From: Xiphophorus maculatus
Lineage: Eukaryota > Chordata > Actinopteri > Cyprinodontiformes > Poeciliidae
Assembly: GCF_002775205.1 (NCBI RefSeq)
Contig: NC_036446.1
Location: 18,104,565 to 18,168,564 of the forward strand
Direction of reading: 5' to 3'
DNA length: 64,000 bases
Shown: positions 25,601 to 50,394 of the stretch, piece by piece
How positions within the stretch are numbered: the first letter of the stretch is position 1
Layout of the letters: each line of letters starts with the position of its first letter
Notes under the pieces: model-generated
What the model was told of the DNA's origin: nothing
Databases searched by the model: none
What the model saw: only the letters and a program-made list of their open reading frames with translations
Position numbers and translations under genes: made by a program

Positions 25601-28600
25601 TTTTTAAAAAACTTTTTTGTCCACTTCACGTTTCTGTCGGCACACCAACATGGAAATAATAACTCAAACACATGTCCTTTGTCGTGATCATCATAATTAC
25701 ATTCGTTATTAAGTTTCGTTACGCGTTTACACCAGTGATGTGATACCACACCCATAAAGCAGTGAGGAAAAACCTTTACCATTTTTTCTTTCTCCAGGTC
25801 TAATCTGTACCGATCCTGCAGGTCTGACTGATTTTTCTTCCTCCGGAGCTCCTCAAGCTCTGCTTTGGCTTTGGCCTCCTCCATTTTCTGCAAAGCACGA
25901 CAGAGGAAGGAGCCGTCACTGCTCTGCTTGAATCGAGGCCACAGCCAGCACAAAAACCGTTTATATAGTTTCTGAGGTTTGATTAAAGAGGATGTTATAA
26001 AGTAACTCCTTTTTAAATCAGCACGCAGGGCTCCAATATAACTCTGCACAAAACCATTTTTAGCTCTTGTAAATATGAAACATGGTTTGACATTTAAAAA
26101 AAAACAGCCAAGTGGTCAAAGAAAAAGAGAAGTGAAATATGAGAAATAATCCGCCTCAGCTTTAAAAGTATTGGGCGTTCACACCATGTTTCAAACAGAC
26201 ACAGGTGTCTCTAAATGATATATTAGGCAGTTTGCATAAAAAGTTTTACTTCCCTTTTTACTCTGTGTTTTGTGAGATAAACCACAATATGTGGGGGAAA
26301 AAACAGCAGATGTGATCAACAGCTAAGTTCAACTGAATTAATGCAAAATTTTTTCCCTCATTCCCAGTTTTGTAATATTTTTATTTCTTATTCCAAGGCA
26401 CAGCCAAGGTCCACAGACAGACTGAATAACTGCTTGACTTGCAATTGGGATTTATCTTTGAAAATATTTGGAGGGTGTTAATCACAGACCAGCCTCATGT
26501 CTTCCAGTTGTATCTGTTTGGCCTCATTCGCCGCCTGGAGGTTCTTCATCCTCTCCGTCAGGTCCTGGTCCTCCAGCTGCTGCTTCTGCCGCAGCTCCCG
26601 ACGCCTCAGCCGCGCCTCGCGGTGCGGAGACAGCAGGCCGAGCCTCAGCAGCTGGATGCACGTTTGTATAGCTGCCGGAAAACATGTGGAGAGGGAGCTC
26701 AGGGACAGGCGTTTAAAAAAATGACACGATGATTGGGGAAGTCGTCTACTCGGTACCTTGAATCCATTCCTGCTTCTTCTTTTTGTCCGAAGCGCTGATC
26801 TCAAAGCTTTTGTCCTGGCACTTAATAATAAAAAGGCACTTCTTCCCGTCTCTGTCTAGCAGAGACTGGAGAGGACAAAAAAAAAAAACATCACATGAAA
26901 GTGAAATCAAATGAATGTGCAAGACTATTTATTCGCAGTTAAATCTTAAAATAAAAACTTCACTTTACCTCCACACAGCAGCTTTGGTCAAGAACGATGT
27001 CTCCCTTCTTCTCCGTGAGGTCTTCGCAGACGTAGTAGGTCAGCGAAGTGGGTCGAAGGACGAACCAGCGCTCCATCCAGTTCTTCCTCTTGTGGCCTTT
27101 TTTCATCATGTAGCCCTTTAAAGCACAACACCGAGTTGAACCGAGGTATTCCTCAGGCCTGCATGTCTTCTTACCAGCCCCCACCGGCGGCGTCCCGTCC
27201 AACCTGCTTGAGAATGTCCAGGATGAGCTCCGAAAACACCTCGTTGATGCCCATGGACAGGATCTGCCGGTCCACGTCGTTGCTGAAGTAGATGACTCCC
27301 ACCAGCTCGATCAGCTCCCATACAGTCAGGCAGCTCTTCGTGTTCTGCCGCATTCTGTAGTCTGTGAACTTTTCCTCACACCACCCGATTCCCATGGCCT
27401 CCGTCAGCTTTCGCAGAAAATACTCGACCTTCACAGGTGGACAAAATAGCCTTAGCTGAAGCTTGAAAGCAACGTAAGCACATGGTTATTTTTGAACAGC
27501 TCTGAAATTACAACATTTTCTTTCTAGTCTTTTTGGTGACATGTAGGAATGCTGTTTATTGCCGAGAAATACCTGTGGAAAAACCCTAGGAAGACGTCCA
27601 CTTTCTCAAAAGTAATAACAATTAACATGACCAGTATATTAAATTACATTCAAAAAGTCATAATAATAATAGATTATAATGTATAAACACAAGCCTGGAA
27701 TATCAGCACAGTGGCGGGAATTTCATGGTTTGTTACGTCGCGGTTAGAACTCCGTATCAACCGAGGGTGAAATTAATCAAAACTAACGGCCGCAGATTTC
27801 ATGAGCGAATTTCAGGCCAGAAAGAAGAACACAACAAGAACAAGATGATTCGGAGAACACAAGTAGAATTCTTGAAACCAACCGTAATCTCTTCAATATG
27901 TGTCTCCTGATTGGATTATAACATTTTAAAGTAGTCTGAAGCAATGCCTCCACAGCACATCTCTCAAAGCCTGACAACTGCTTGCACCTGACCATGTCAG
28001 CAGTTTTTGTGCAGCTTTTCACAAAAGTTAAGAGTAAAAACATATCTACAGCAAAAGATCCTTTTCTGAAAGTCACTTCTTCAAGAAATAGAAAATAATC
28101 CTGCAAAAATAAGCCTGCTCATCCTTCATCAGATCATCTACTGTATGCACCAAGTTTTCAGCTCAGATCCTACTACTTGAGCTAAAATACTGTTTACCAG
28201 GTTATCTTTGGTATTTTTCCCAAATCCAACAAAAGAAATGGAGACAAATTGCCCAGTTTCTGCTTGTGATCAAATTCAAAGGTAAATATTTTCTAAATTG
28301 TCTGAGACACAAAATCGTCCCGTCTGTTGTGATTAATCCACTTTATAAACCTGAATGATCCAAAAGTCAGAATTGAGAAGTTAAAAATAATTGAAAAGAA
28401 TGGTTCTGAAAATAATCAGGGAAAGAAAAGCGGAAACAGAAAGGCATCGTCTAATCCAGATATTTGGATCTGTTTTCCTTCCTTTACAGATTTACAGAAT
28501 TTCAGCTGGAATTACAAAATTCCTCTTTAAGCCTCTTCCTCACCTCCTCAAAGACAATCACTAGCGGGTATTTGTCTTCCGACAGGAAGTTAAAAATGCA

Positions 28601-31600
28601 CCAGACTTTGAACGCATCAGCATCTGAGATGATTAGACGATGAGGGTGAATATTCTTTTTGTAACACAAAGTCCAGCACATCCGGTAGAACTCCAGCACA
28701 TCGAAATCCTCCTGCACCTGTGGACGAAAACACAGAGTCAGAGAGGAGTCAAAGAGAAACGCCAGCGACCTGCTTGTTTACAAGTGCAGAGCAAAAAGAT
28801 TGCTGTTGGTCTCCTCTGAAAACCTTAAAGTCTGCAGGATGTGAGGTGATGTTGTTACAGGGCTCATTTTTATTCAAGTCAGAGTTTGGCAGAGAAAAGG
28901 GAAGAAAAACGCCTCGCAGCACAACAAAGGAAGCCTGTGCTGCTTACTAGCTGGACTGAGTCAACTAAAACTTATCAGAGCCACAGCTAATTTTAATATT
29001 TATGAGACCACTCTTGCGTAAAAATTAGAGAAAACATCTTACTCAGAATTTGCAACCATTTCCACATTTAGATGATGAGTCATTTTAATTTGGTGCAAAG
29101 GAGGTGTGGGATCATGAGATTAATTTGTTTTTTCAACATTTCAGCACAGAAGTATAATAAATCTTTCAATAATGTAAAACTATATTCCACTGAATCAATG
29201 ATTGGAAAAGCAACAATATAAAGAAGCTATAGTAAAATTATTCTTTAACATACCACAAATAAAAAAATACAGTGTCAACAAGTCTTGATCACCTTATTAT
29301 TTTCTATTAAATTTATTTCGTCTAATTTTTAAAATAATTAACTCACTAGTTTTTCAATCGGGAGTTTTATCATTTTAGCTTTTGGCAAATAATCAACCAG
29401 ATAATTAATTTAAAATAGCTTACTTACTTATTTTACAGAACTTATCTGAAATTTAAAGTTTTAAAAAATCCCATATTTGCTTTTAGGTCTACATTATTCA
29501 ATTTTCAAAAACCTAAACCTATGTTTATTTTGTTGTTTTTTTACATGTTTAAATAGCAAGTTTTATTTTTTTCCTCAGAAGGATTTTTTTTTTTGACACG
29601 TGATAAACTAAAGAAACTATACTTGTAATAGACACATCATTTGATAAAGTCTGATGAGTCACCACATTATGACCTAATATTGTGCAAAGTTATGAAACTG
29701 ACAACTGGTAAACAGTCTGAACATCATTTTTAACAAAACATTTAATTTCTAACAAATGAAAGAAAATTGATCAGAGCAAGTAAATTATCATGTTTAAAGT
29801 ACACTTTGTGAACCATGTAATTTAATCAAGGTCAAATATTATTACACCAGAAAAAAATTCATGATTGCCTGTACACATTATTTTATAACTCACAAATTTT
29901 AAATTTGGATCTTTGTCTCAGAGAAGTCCACATTTATATTTTGTTTACTTTAGATTTTGGGTAAGCCTGAAATTATTTTAAAAATAATAATAAGAAAATA
30001 AACCAAAAGAAAGACAGTCTTTCAGAGTTCATAAAGCATTATGACAATATAAAAAATAAATGTACATTTTCTTCACCTCACATGAACCACATTGCTACAA
30101 CTCCCAGATTATGAATCATGCATTCTTTTGTAATTTGGAACTATGATTAAGTTCAAATGCATTCCTATCTCTAGAAGATGTGGATTTAGACTAATATTCA
30201 AATTTGATCACCATTTTTCCTTCTGACCAGAAGTAATAGTGATGTTCTGGAGCGGTCCAGTCTCACTGCTGGACCGCTCCAGCAGTCTATTTTAGTGAAC
30301 GTCTTAAATGTAGCAAAACAAACCGAGCGAAATGATCCAAAATGCCAGCATGCAGTGACCGCCTGATGCCAGGAAGACACAAGAAGATGCAATTTTATAT
30401 TTTGTAGATTTGTTTTAAATCATTCAAGACTCACTTGAATTATTGTGAATCTGGGAGACAAAGATTAGGGCGATGGCACAGAGGCCTTCCAACCTCAAAT
30501 ACTTAGGGCTCATCATCAAAGACGATTCCTCAAAATTTCAGCAAAACGTGAAAATGCAGCTCAGGAATTTTAATAAATGTCATATTAATGTAATGCCAAA
30601 AAAAAGAACAAAATTTTTTTCTAATGTTTATTTAAAATTGCATAGTTAATTTTTGGCATACCATTTTGTAGTGAAATGTAAACAGACACATTTTACATCG
30701 TCTTATGATATTTTGAGAGACGCCCGTTTCAAGAAACATAGTTCTAGGTTGAATGAAAAATATCTTTTGAAATTTTTAAAACAAGTTTGCAAAACTGTAG
30801 AGTCAATGGTTACATATAAATGCTCACACAGGTAAATTTTACTTATGTCTCTATATACTTTATGTCTCTTGCAAACTGGGCAAATATTTTAAAAACATGG
30901 TTTCAGGGTGTGACAGTGATATTAAAAAGGTTTTTTTTTTTTTACCACTGTTGGTCCTCACCTTATCAAGAATGTACCTGTTGAGGTAAGGCATGTAGCC
31001 CTCATTAGACAGAGGTCCCTTATTATCTTCTTTAAAATGCTCTTCAAAGGTCAAAGGGTTATGGGGGATCTTCATTACTGTGCACAGGTTGTAGGAGAGC
31101 ACCTACACAGCAACAAATAAACCAGAGCACAACTGTGAATGTGACAGCACTTATTCATTCAAAACTCAAGAGTCCGGTAAAATAACGATGAGATCTACAG
31201 GGAACAGTAGTTATACCATAGTCTGTCACATCTACACGCATCACTAGCCGAGCGATCCTTCAGTTCCTGTCAGTGACATCTCTAAGCTTTTAGATTACGG
31301 TTCAGTGCTCTCAGCTGCACTATTGCAAAAGGTCATCAGCTTCATTTCAGTTCTGCTACTTTGCAGCACTGATAATATTTTATCTGACAAAGAGCCACAA
31401 AAATAAAACGCTTGTCTAGTTTTCATGAGAGAAGCCAGTGAAGCTTGCTTTACACCTTAAAACGCTAAAAAGGCAACAGCTGCTTCCAGTAGAATAACGC
31501 ACCATCAGGGTTTCCCCCAGTGCATCATAAGCCTGGAGGGCCACCAAGCTTTACTTGTGCCCCCAAAATATTTGCTTTTTTTTTTTTTTTTAAGGCTTTG

Positions 31601-32669
31601 TAGTTGGTAGTCAGGTATTACTCCTCCAATCTTTCAATAACACATAATTATCAAGTGATATTTTCAAATTTCCTATCAAATTTAAACCTTTTTTAACTCA
31701 AAAACACGACGGGCCGCTGGATGAATAACTGCCCAACCACTGAACCACTAGGCTTAGCATGTTTTCCGGGGCGGAGGGAACCTGGACCATGTCACAAAAC
31801 TCTAATTTTCTCAAACTGATTGCTTGACCGTAAAATCCAATGGTTTCCAAGGTTACCAAATCCCAAACCATTAGAGCAATGGTTTGCTTCAATGGTTTGA
31901 TGGGCAGATTTGTCTGCATTTGCCGCTTGATGCTATCAATGTGACTATGGATCAAAATCTGGGAACAATCTTTCAGACACCTTAATAAATCTGTACCACA
32001 AAGGATTTAAGGCAGTTCTGGAGGTAGAAAGAGTTTTTCCTCTCAGTAGACAAATTTTGTCATTTATATCCAATTTTGTTTTAACCATGACATGCAAAAC
32101 AAATTTAGATGTATTTAGTTGCAAAACCATTCACAGAAGAGAAGATTAAATACAGAAACTCCTAAAATCTCCCACAATTACTTTTCAAGATCTGGTAACA
32201 GCAGATTAACACACAAAACATTCCTCTAAATCTTTATCATGAGAAAAAACAGAAGGCAACCAAAGAGATTTTGTTTACTATTACAATACAAGCGATGTAA
32301 AATTATAAAAAATAAAATATGAAACAAAATCAGAACTAAATTAGTGGTGACATATCTGCACACACGGACGCCATTACTGTTTGGAACTCCGGTATAAACA
32401 GTAAATAGTCGATCAACGTAAATATCATAAAATTGATTTCCCAATAAATTGCAGAAATAGTTGAAAAGTTGCTCATTATTTTTTCACAGAAGTACTTAGA
32501 AGCAGAATCATACAGGATGCAAAAGTGCTGAAACAAGTGTTTGTGGTCAGACTGAACAGAAATTAAAACTCACCTTTAACTGAGATTTGGAGACTTTCCC
32601 ACGGTGGTCCACGTCCAGGGCCGTGAATGCGTGCCAGATGGCTTTCAGAAGCTCCTCTCGAAGCCACAT
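22611..32669 (-). CDS. swap70: Switching B-cell complex subunit SWAP-70 (complete, 12 coding exons)
   Basis: Coding exons in transcript order: 32574-32669, 30962-31102, 28544-28717, 27204-27428, 26969-27115, 26757-26865, 26490-26671, 25780-25887, 24670-24836, 23863-24061, 22867-22963 and 22611-22729. They sum to 1764 nt, or 587 aa plus stop, close to human SWAP70 (585 aa). The start is ATG at 32669 ([15 protein letters not shown]), which aligns with the known N-terminus. Order of parts: EF-hand-like N-terminus, a helical region, PH domain from about residue 213 ([13 protein letters not shown]) to about 310 (EWIQ), a long charged coiled coil to about 540, and a C-terminal tail with [12 protein letters not shown]. 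Known family role: a PIP3-binding, Rac-associated protein that binds F-actin and acts in membrane ruffling and immune cells. All junctions are GT-AG and in phase. It is convergent with sbf2. Confidence 0.95.
23425..23568. repeat. (TGAG)n tetranucleotide microsatellite
   Basis: About 36 uninterrupted TGAG units (144 bp) lie in the swap70 intron between exons 23863-24061 and 22867-22963. The lack of interruptions suggests recent expansion and likely length polymorphism. Confidence 0.95.
23619..23633 (+). promoter_or_regulatory. Weak CTCF-like motif
   Basis: CCACTAGATGTCAGC matches the CTCF core except for T in place of G in the GGC block. It lies 50 bases after the TGAG repeat inside a swap70 intron. 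Confidence 0.25.
28718..30961 (-). other. Largest swap70 intron
   Basis: This 2.2 kb AT-rich intron separates coding exons 2 and 3. Apart from the strong hairpin at 30247-30282 I see no gene, transposon end or long repeat. Open frames here lack coding character. Confidence 0.6.
30247..30282. repeat. Perfect 14-bp hairpin in a swap70 intron
   Basis: ctggagcggtccag (30247-30260) and ctggaccgctccag (30269-30282) are exact reverse complements separated by 8 nt. The GC-rich stem stands out in an AT-rich intron. Confidence 0.8.
31103..32573 (-). other. swap70 intron 1
   Basis: This 1.5 kb intron lies between the exon encoding MWLREELLK and the exon encoding [10 protein letters not shown] short T run lies near 31575. 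No other feature is supported. Confidence 0.6.
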
Positions 32670-33039
32670 TTTGTCTTCCAGCTGCAGCAGAACCAGCGGC
32701 GGTTCTGTGTTTGGGTCTGAGCCTGTTTCTGGTTGAAAGCCTGCGCCCTTCAGGCAAAACCGAGAGGAAGGGGGCGCAGAAAGAGAAGTGTGATGCGCAC
32801 TCCACGTGATGTTTAGTTGGTCCGGTTGTTTTTCTCCCCCTCATTATCCAAATATTGGCCAATATTCAGGGGTTTTAATCTGACACGGTGGGAAGAAAAC
32901 AGCCAGTCTACTTAAAATGTGCTCTAAATTTAGATAACGTTTGAAAAAACTGCTTTTTTTTTGTTGTTTTTATTTTAAGAAATTCTGCTCTTCCTGTTCA
33001 GTAAGATTCTCCCACTGATTAATATGCCGCTTTTGATCA

Positions 33040-33053
33040 GCGCCACCTGCTGC
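33040..33053 (-). promoter_or_regulatory. CTCF-like motif upstream of swap70
   Basis: The minus strand reads GCAGCAGGTGGCGC, which matches the core consensus except for the first base. It lies about 370 bases upstream of the swap70 start codon. Confidence 0.3.
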
Positions 33054-34211
33054 TGCTATTTCTTAAGGGGTTTTAAATTTTTCCTGCACATTTTGAATTA
33101 AATTAGCAAAAATAAGCATTGATTTAGAGGCGTGTGAACTGTTTCACGAGGTTGCATTAAGGAGCAACCTGATTAAGAGCCTGTTCGTGTAATTCAAATG
33201 AGTTGTGAGACTTTTATCAATCTTCAAGTGGTTCCCGGACTGCTAACTTGATTCTCCTTGATCCTTAAACGTGAATGCAAATGAATCCTCCGATAACACA
33301 GAGAGTTCCAGACCACCATGCGACCTCTCCCATGTTTAAATAGTAAATATGTTTTTGATTTGTTTCCAGAATTTTAAAAATACTATTTGACACATTTAGC
33401 AACAAAATATAATCACAGTCGTGTAGCCCTGTTGATGCCATTCCTCTGTTTCCCCCCGAAAGTAGACAAAAAAAAAATAGTTTAACTAAACTGAAAATCA
33501 GACCTTAATAAGTCTGAGCTTCTCCAGCTGCAGATGTTTAAATAAATCCTCGTTTTGGATGGGATCAGCCTCGCATTGTGTTTGTTGAAGGTGTTTAGTC
33601 ACAAAACCCTGTTTTTACAATCCTACCTAATTAGGAGCTTGAACACGCTGTCAAATAGTAGTTATTTACCCCTTAAACTATTTATCATAATTTGTTCTGG
33701 GAGGGTGAGAGAGAACGGATTCTATTTGTATGTTTTGAATTAATGAAGACTGGGTTAGTTTTAAGCATATCAAATTAACTGTTTTATGTTGATGTCCTGT
33801 TTGATGTTGCTTAGCAAGACTTGATTCCCTTTTCATGCTTAATTGAAATCCTTATTAAAACTGTGAAGTCCGGTAAACAACACCAGGTTTTTATTCTATG
33901 TAGCCTCCTTTATCCTTAGCTGAGTAAAGTTCTAACAGTGACTCCTTCACTCCATTAGTGCTGCATTTATTAAGACCTCTGATCTAAAACAAAAGTTAAT
34001 AACCTCCCAGTTACAATTTAACATAGGGCTTTCATTAGTTGCAAACCATAATCAAAATGAACTCAAAACCTATCATACTCACTGTTTCTCCCACAATATA
34101 TATATTAGTTACTTTTCTTGAGTTACATTCTTCAAAACTTAAACCATAAAAAATACACAAAACCCAATCAATATTTTTTACATACTAATAAAAACATTTT
34201 AAGTTTATTTT

Positions 34212-34383
34212 GGCACTAGTGGCCTTTATTCATCAGTAGCTTGACAGGGAAAGGGGCAGAGTGAGAAGAGTACATGCAGCAAACGGTCCAGGACCGGGAA
34301 CTGAACCTGGGTCAGCTGCGCCGAGAGCTGCAGTGTTTGTATGTGGTGCATTTGCTCTATCACTGATCCACCTGCGGCCTCCA
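34212..34383 (-). mobile_element. tRNA-derived SINE, second family
   Basis: On the minus strand the element begins with a tRNA-like head (cgcaggtggatcagtgatag), has a B-box-like ggttcagttcccgg, and ends with gatgaataaaggccactag. The body differs from the SINEs at 8817 and 36211, so it is a separate or older family. Confidence 0.65.
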
Positions 34384-35155
34384 CAGAAACATTTCTTTGA
34401 TGATCTTGTCAGAAAATAAAATCCGACCACCTGCAGCATGTGAACGATACACAGGTCTGCATGTTGGTTAAATATGACAAAAATAAAACAGTCAAACATG
34501 ATTCCCTTAGCTTCTTTTTTAATATGTTGTATATATAGATGGTTCATCCATACACCAACCAAAAGCTTGAGACCTTCACGATAAGTTGAATTGTACATGC
34601 TTCAACGATGTATCCAACGGCACATCCAGTGCTGACAAACACTTGTCCTATTAGCCATACTGAACATCCTCTCGTCCTGAAATTGTGTGCAACTGATTCC
34701 CTCCAACCCGATGCATTTGTTAATCAGCTGTTAACACCTGCAAAGTAACAAAGTTACAGCCTGTATTCTCCCATTCTTAAATAGTCTTGAATTTAAAAAA
34801 AAAAAAAAAAATTTGCAGTCTGATACAGAAGGCTAGAAGACCTGAACAATATGAAAGTGCTAGTCATTAATTTACAGAGATCAGGCATCACATAGTGCTA
34901 TGAATTATCCAATATGCTACATATGAATACAGCTGTTGATACCTTACAAAAGCCTCCGGTCGTTTTTCAAGGCTACTTGAAAAAATCAATAACCTTGGCT
35001 TGTATGTACATAAACGTGAGTGTTTGTTTATGCCGAAAGATTCGCAGATTTCACCACTACCAGAGGTATAATCTTATCGTGGCCCCTTGGCCACAGCGAT
35101 AATGAAATATTTAGTCCCATTATCAATTCTAGCAGATAATCCACCCCCCTCCCCC

Positions 35156-35161
35156 TTTATT
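35156..35161 (-). terminator. Candidate ipo7 poly(A) signal
   Basis: AATAAA on the minus strand about 300 bases beyond the ipo7 stop. ipo7 transcripts often have long 3' UTRs, so a more distal signal is possible. Confidence 0.3.
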
Positions 35162-35464
35162 TGTTGCAGTGGGAAGAAAATACAAAGGAGCTGCTGTCTC
35201 AGGGGCTCCAGCGGACAGCGTTGTTCAGAGCTTCCTCTCTTGCATCGTGCTCAAGTTCTTGGTTTGGTTTCCTGAGCCATCGGTTGCATTTTAGTTGCTT
35301 TCCCCCCCACATCTTCTGGTGCTATTTCCCATTTGACAGATTGAAGAATGACTCAGAAGAACCAGTTCTGGAACCACTATTTAAGGGAACAACACAAGCT
35401 TTTTTTTTTTTTCACTTCACTACAATCAGTCACAGAGTAATAAAAAAAAAGTAGAATAGATGAC

Positions 35465-48454
<12,990 letters not shown>

Positions 48455-48633
48455 CGCGAAAACTCTGTTTGCGGCTCGGATTTTAATATTTCAGAGGTCT
48501 GTCAGTTCCCAGTCACTGCGCACATGGACGCACGGCTCTCCGGTTACCCGGCGCGAAAGGAAGCAGTGAATGAAGTACCCGGATAGATCAGCGCCAAATT
48601 TGTGCTACACGAACATCCGGCTGCAGCTGCCCC

Positions 48634-48650
48634 ACTGTGGGAGTTGTAGT
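48634..48650 (-). promoter_or_regulatory. ZNF143/THAP11-type promoter motif upstream of ipo7
   Basis: The minus strand reads ACTACAACTCCCACAGT. Its first 13 bases match the known promoter motif ACTACAAYTCCCAGMATGC (SBS, bound by ZNF143 and THAP11). It lies 180 bases upstream of the ipo7 start codon, where a transcription start would be expected. Confidence 0.55.
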
Positions 48651-50214
48651 TTAGACACCGGCTGCTATTAATTCTGTTTTCTTATAATTTTTTTTGCTTA
48701 CAACTAAACGTTATCTGAGACATTTTAAAGTCTGCAATATTTATCTATTTCTAAACAGCCCATAAAAAATAATTGCCATTTCATAAAAACATAAGAAGTA
48801 ACTAGTTTCCATTGAAATACATTGAGATAATTTTATTTTTATTATTTTTTTTGTATTAGGACAATTCATTAAATTAACTGTAACATAACCCTGAGGTGGG
48901 TATTTTACTTATACACAAAACAACGATGCACTTGTGATTTTATTATTCATCAATTGGAGCTTTATAACAATATTTTGTTTTTTCTTAGTACATTTTGTAA
49001 TATTTTTTTTTCTTATTTTCTGCTCCTTTTTTTTGCTCCTTTACATCTTTGAAATTGCATGTTGTCATATACACATCTCTTCATATTGGAATTTATAACA
49101 TGCTGTCACCTTGTGCTACTTATCCGACATGTTTAGCAGGAAATATATACTGAATGTATGTTTTTCTCCTTTATTTCCATACTTTTTATATCTTCAGAGG
49201 TGTGTTTTTTTTGTTTGTTTTCTTTGTTTTGGTTGTCTTATTTCTCTCTTTATGGCTTATTCTCCCTCAAATAAATTGGAACTGGATTTAAGTAAGGTCC
49301 ATTTTCCAAGCAATTCTGAGAAAATAAGGGTCACAAACCTCCATCAAGATGAGTTGTCATGGTTGATTCTTCAAACAATATCAGACGTTCTTTTGTAACA
49401 GTGGCTCCAAAAATCTTTATCTACCATAGCAGCAATGAAACATTTTTCTGATAAAAAGCTGTGTCTCTGTTGTTGGAATTTCAATTGCTTCCTTCAAACA
49501 ACAACCTCGAGGTATATTTTAGGTTGAATGACTTCCTTTTCATCACTAAAACCTTTTATTGGATGTCACTTTGGCTTATGAAAAAGCATGTGGGGAAACT
49601 CTTGAAGTATTTTCTAGATGTCAAATTAAATAATAACATAATTTGCCATTATTCTAATATATTCCTAGAATACTTGATAGATTTTTTGGAACCTGTGGTA
49701 TGGTAGGATTTGTAAAAACCTTAAAATAAAGGTATCTATTATTGCTGTAGTACAATCTCACCTAAATACATAGCATATAAAAGAATAGAATAAAAATATT
49801 CTGTATTGTCAATGAAGGAAGTGGGAGCAGGCATATTCACACAGTGGTAAATAATCTACACATAAGAGCCTACACAGTAAGGTCAAATTAAATTGCCTTC
49901 TGCTTTTAATACTTAGTACAATCTCTTACTGTCATTGAAAATATTTATATTGCAATTACATGAAGTCATGTATTTGGATTCAGGCACAAGTTATTTTTAC
50001 TTTTCAGATACACAAATATCTATTGTCAAACATGTAAAATAGACTAAAAGTGGGACAAAATTAAAACAAATTTTGAATCTTTCCTTCCTATCTAACCACA
50101 AATATTCAAATTAAATCCCTGTAATTAACTTTTATCCTTTGATTTTTGAAAGTTCTCGATTTTCAGAGGACGTTTAAACATGAACTTATTTATGATGTAA
50201 GTTCAGCTATATTT

Positions 50215-50229
50215 CTGCAGGGGGCGCTA
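50215..50229 (+). promoter_or_regulatory. CTCF-like motif upstream of tmem41b
   Basis: CTGCAGGGGGCGCTA matches the AGRKGGCRS part of the CTCF core exactly, with differences at the 5' side. It lies about 170 bases before the tmem41b start codon. Confidence 0.4.
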
Positions 50230-50394
50230 CTGTTGGTAGTTGGGGGTTTGCAGCTCGACGTGTGGAGGTAAAAGGTCACTCTGTCTAACGTGTCGTCAGA
50301 CTGTCACCCGGTGTCACCGTGCCGGGGTTGCTGCTGATTCACCCATCCATATACTGAGTACCTACCTTCGTAACAACTGTAAAAAATTTAAAAA

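Larger units (their letters stand above)
32670..35464. other. swap70 upstream region and ipo7 downstream region
   Basis: Only 2.8 kb separates the swap70 start codon from the ipo7 stop codon; both genes are on the minus strand. The part just above 32670 is moderately GC-rich and would hold the swap70 5' UTR and promoter. A SINE lies at 34212-34383, a poly(A/T) run near 34795-34812, and the ipo7 3' UTR at the right. In human this interval contains WEE1 and ZNF143; I see no trace of either. Confidence 0.6.
48455..50394. other. Divergent ipo7 / tmem41b promoter region
   Basis: The start codons of ipo7 (minus) and tmem41b (plus) are 1.94 kb apart. The first 200 bases next to ipo7 are CpG-rich (for example ggttacccggcgcgaaagg). 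The middle, 48660-50160, is very AT-rich and holds no supported gene. The last 180 bases before tmem41b again contain CpG and a CTCF-like motif. Confidence 0.6.

Noticed and set aside
26439-26732. Long plus-strand frames over swap70 exon 7
   Set aside because: Antisense shadows of the exon 26490-26671; the minus strand frame has the PH/coiled-coil sequence and correct splice sites.
32670-35464. Remnant exons of wee1 or znf143
   Set aside because: No kinase motif or C2H2 zinc-finger pattern is visible on either strand of this gap.
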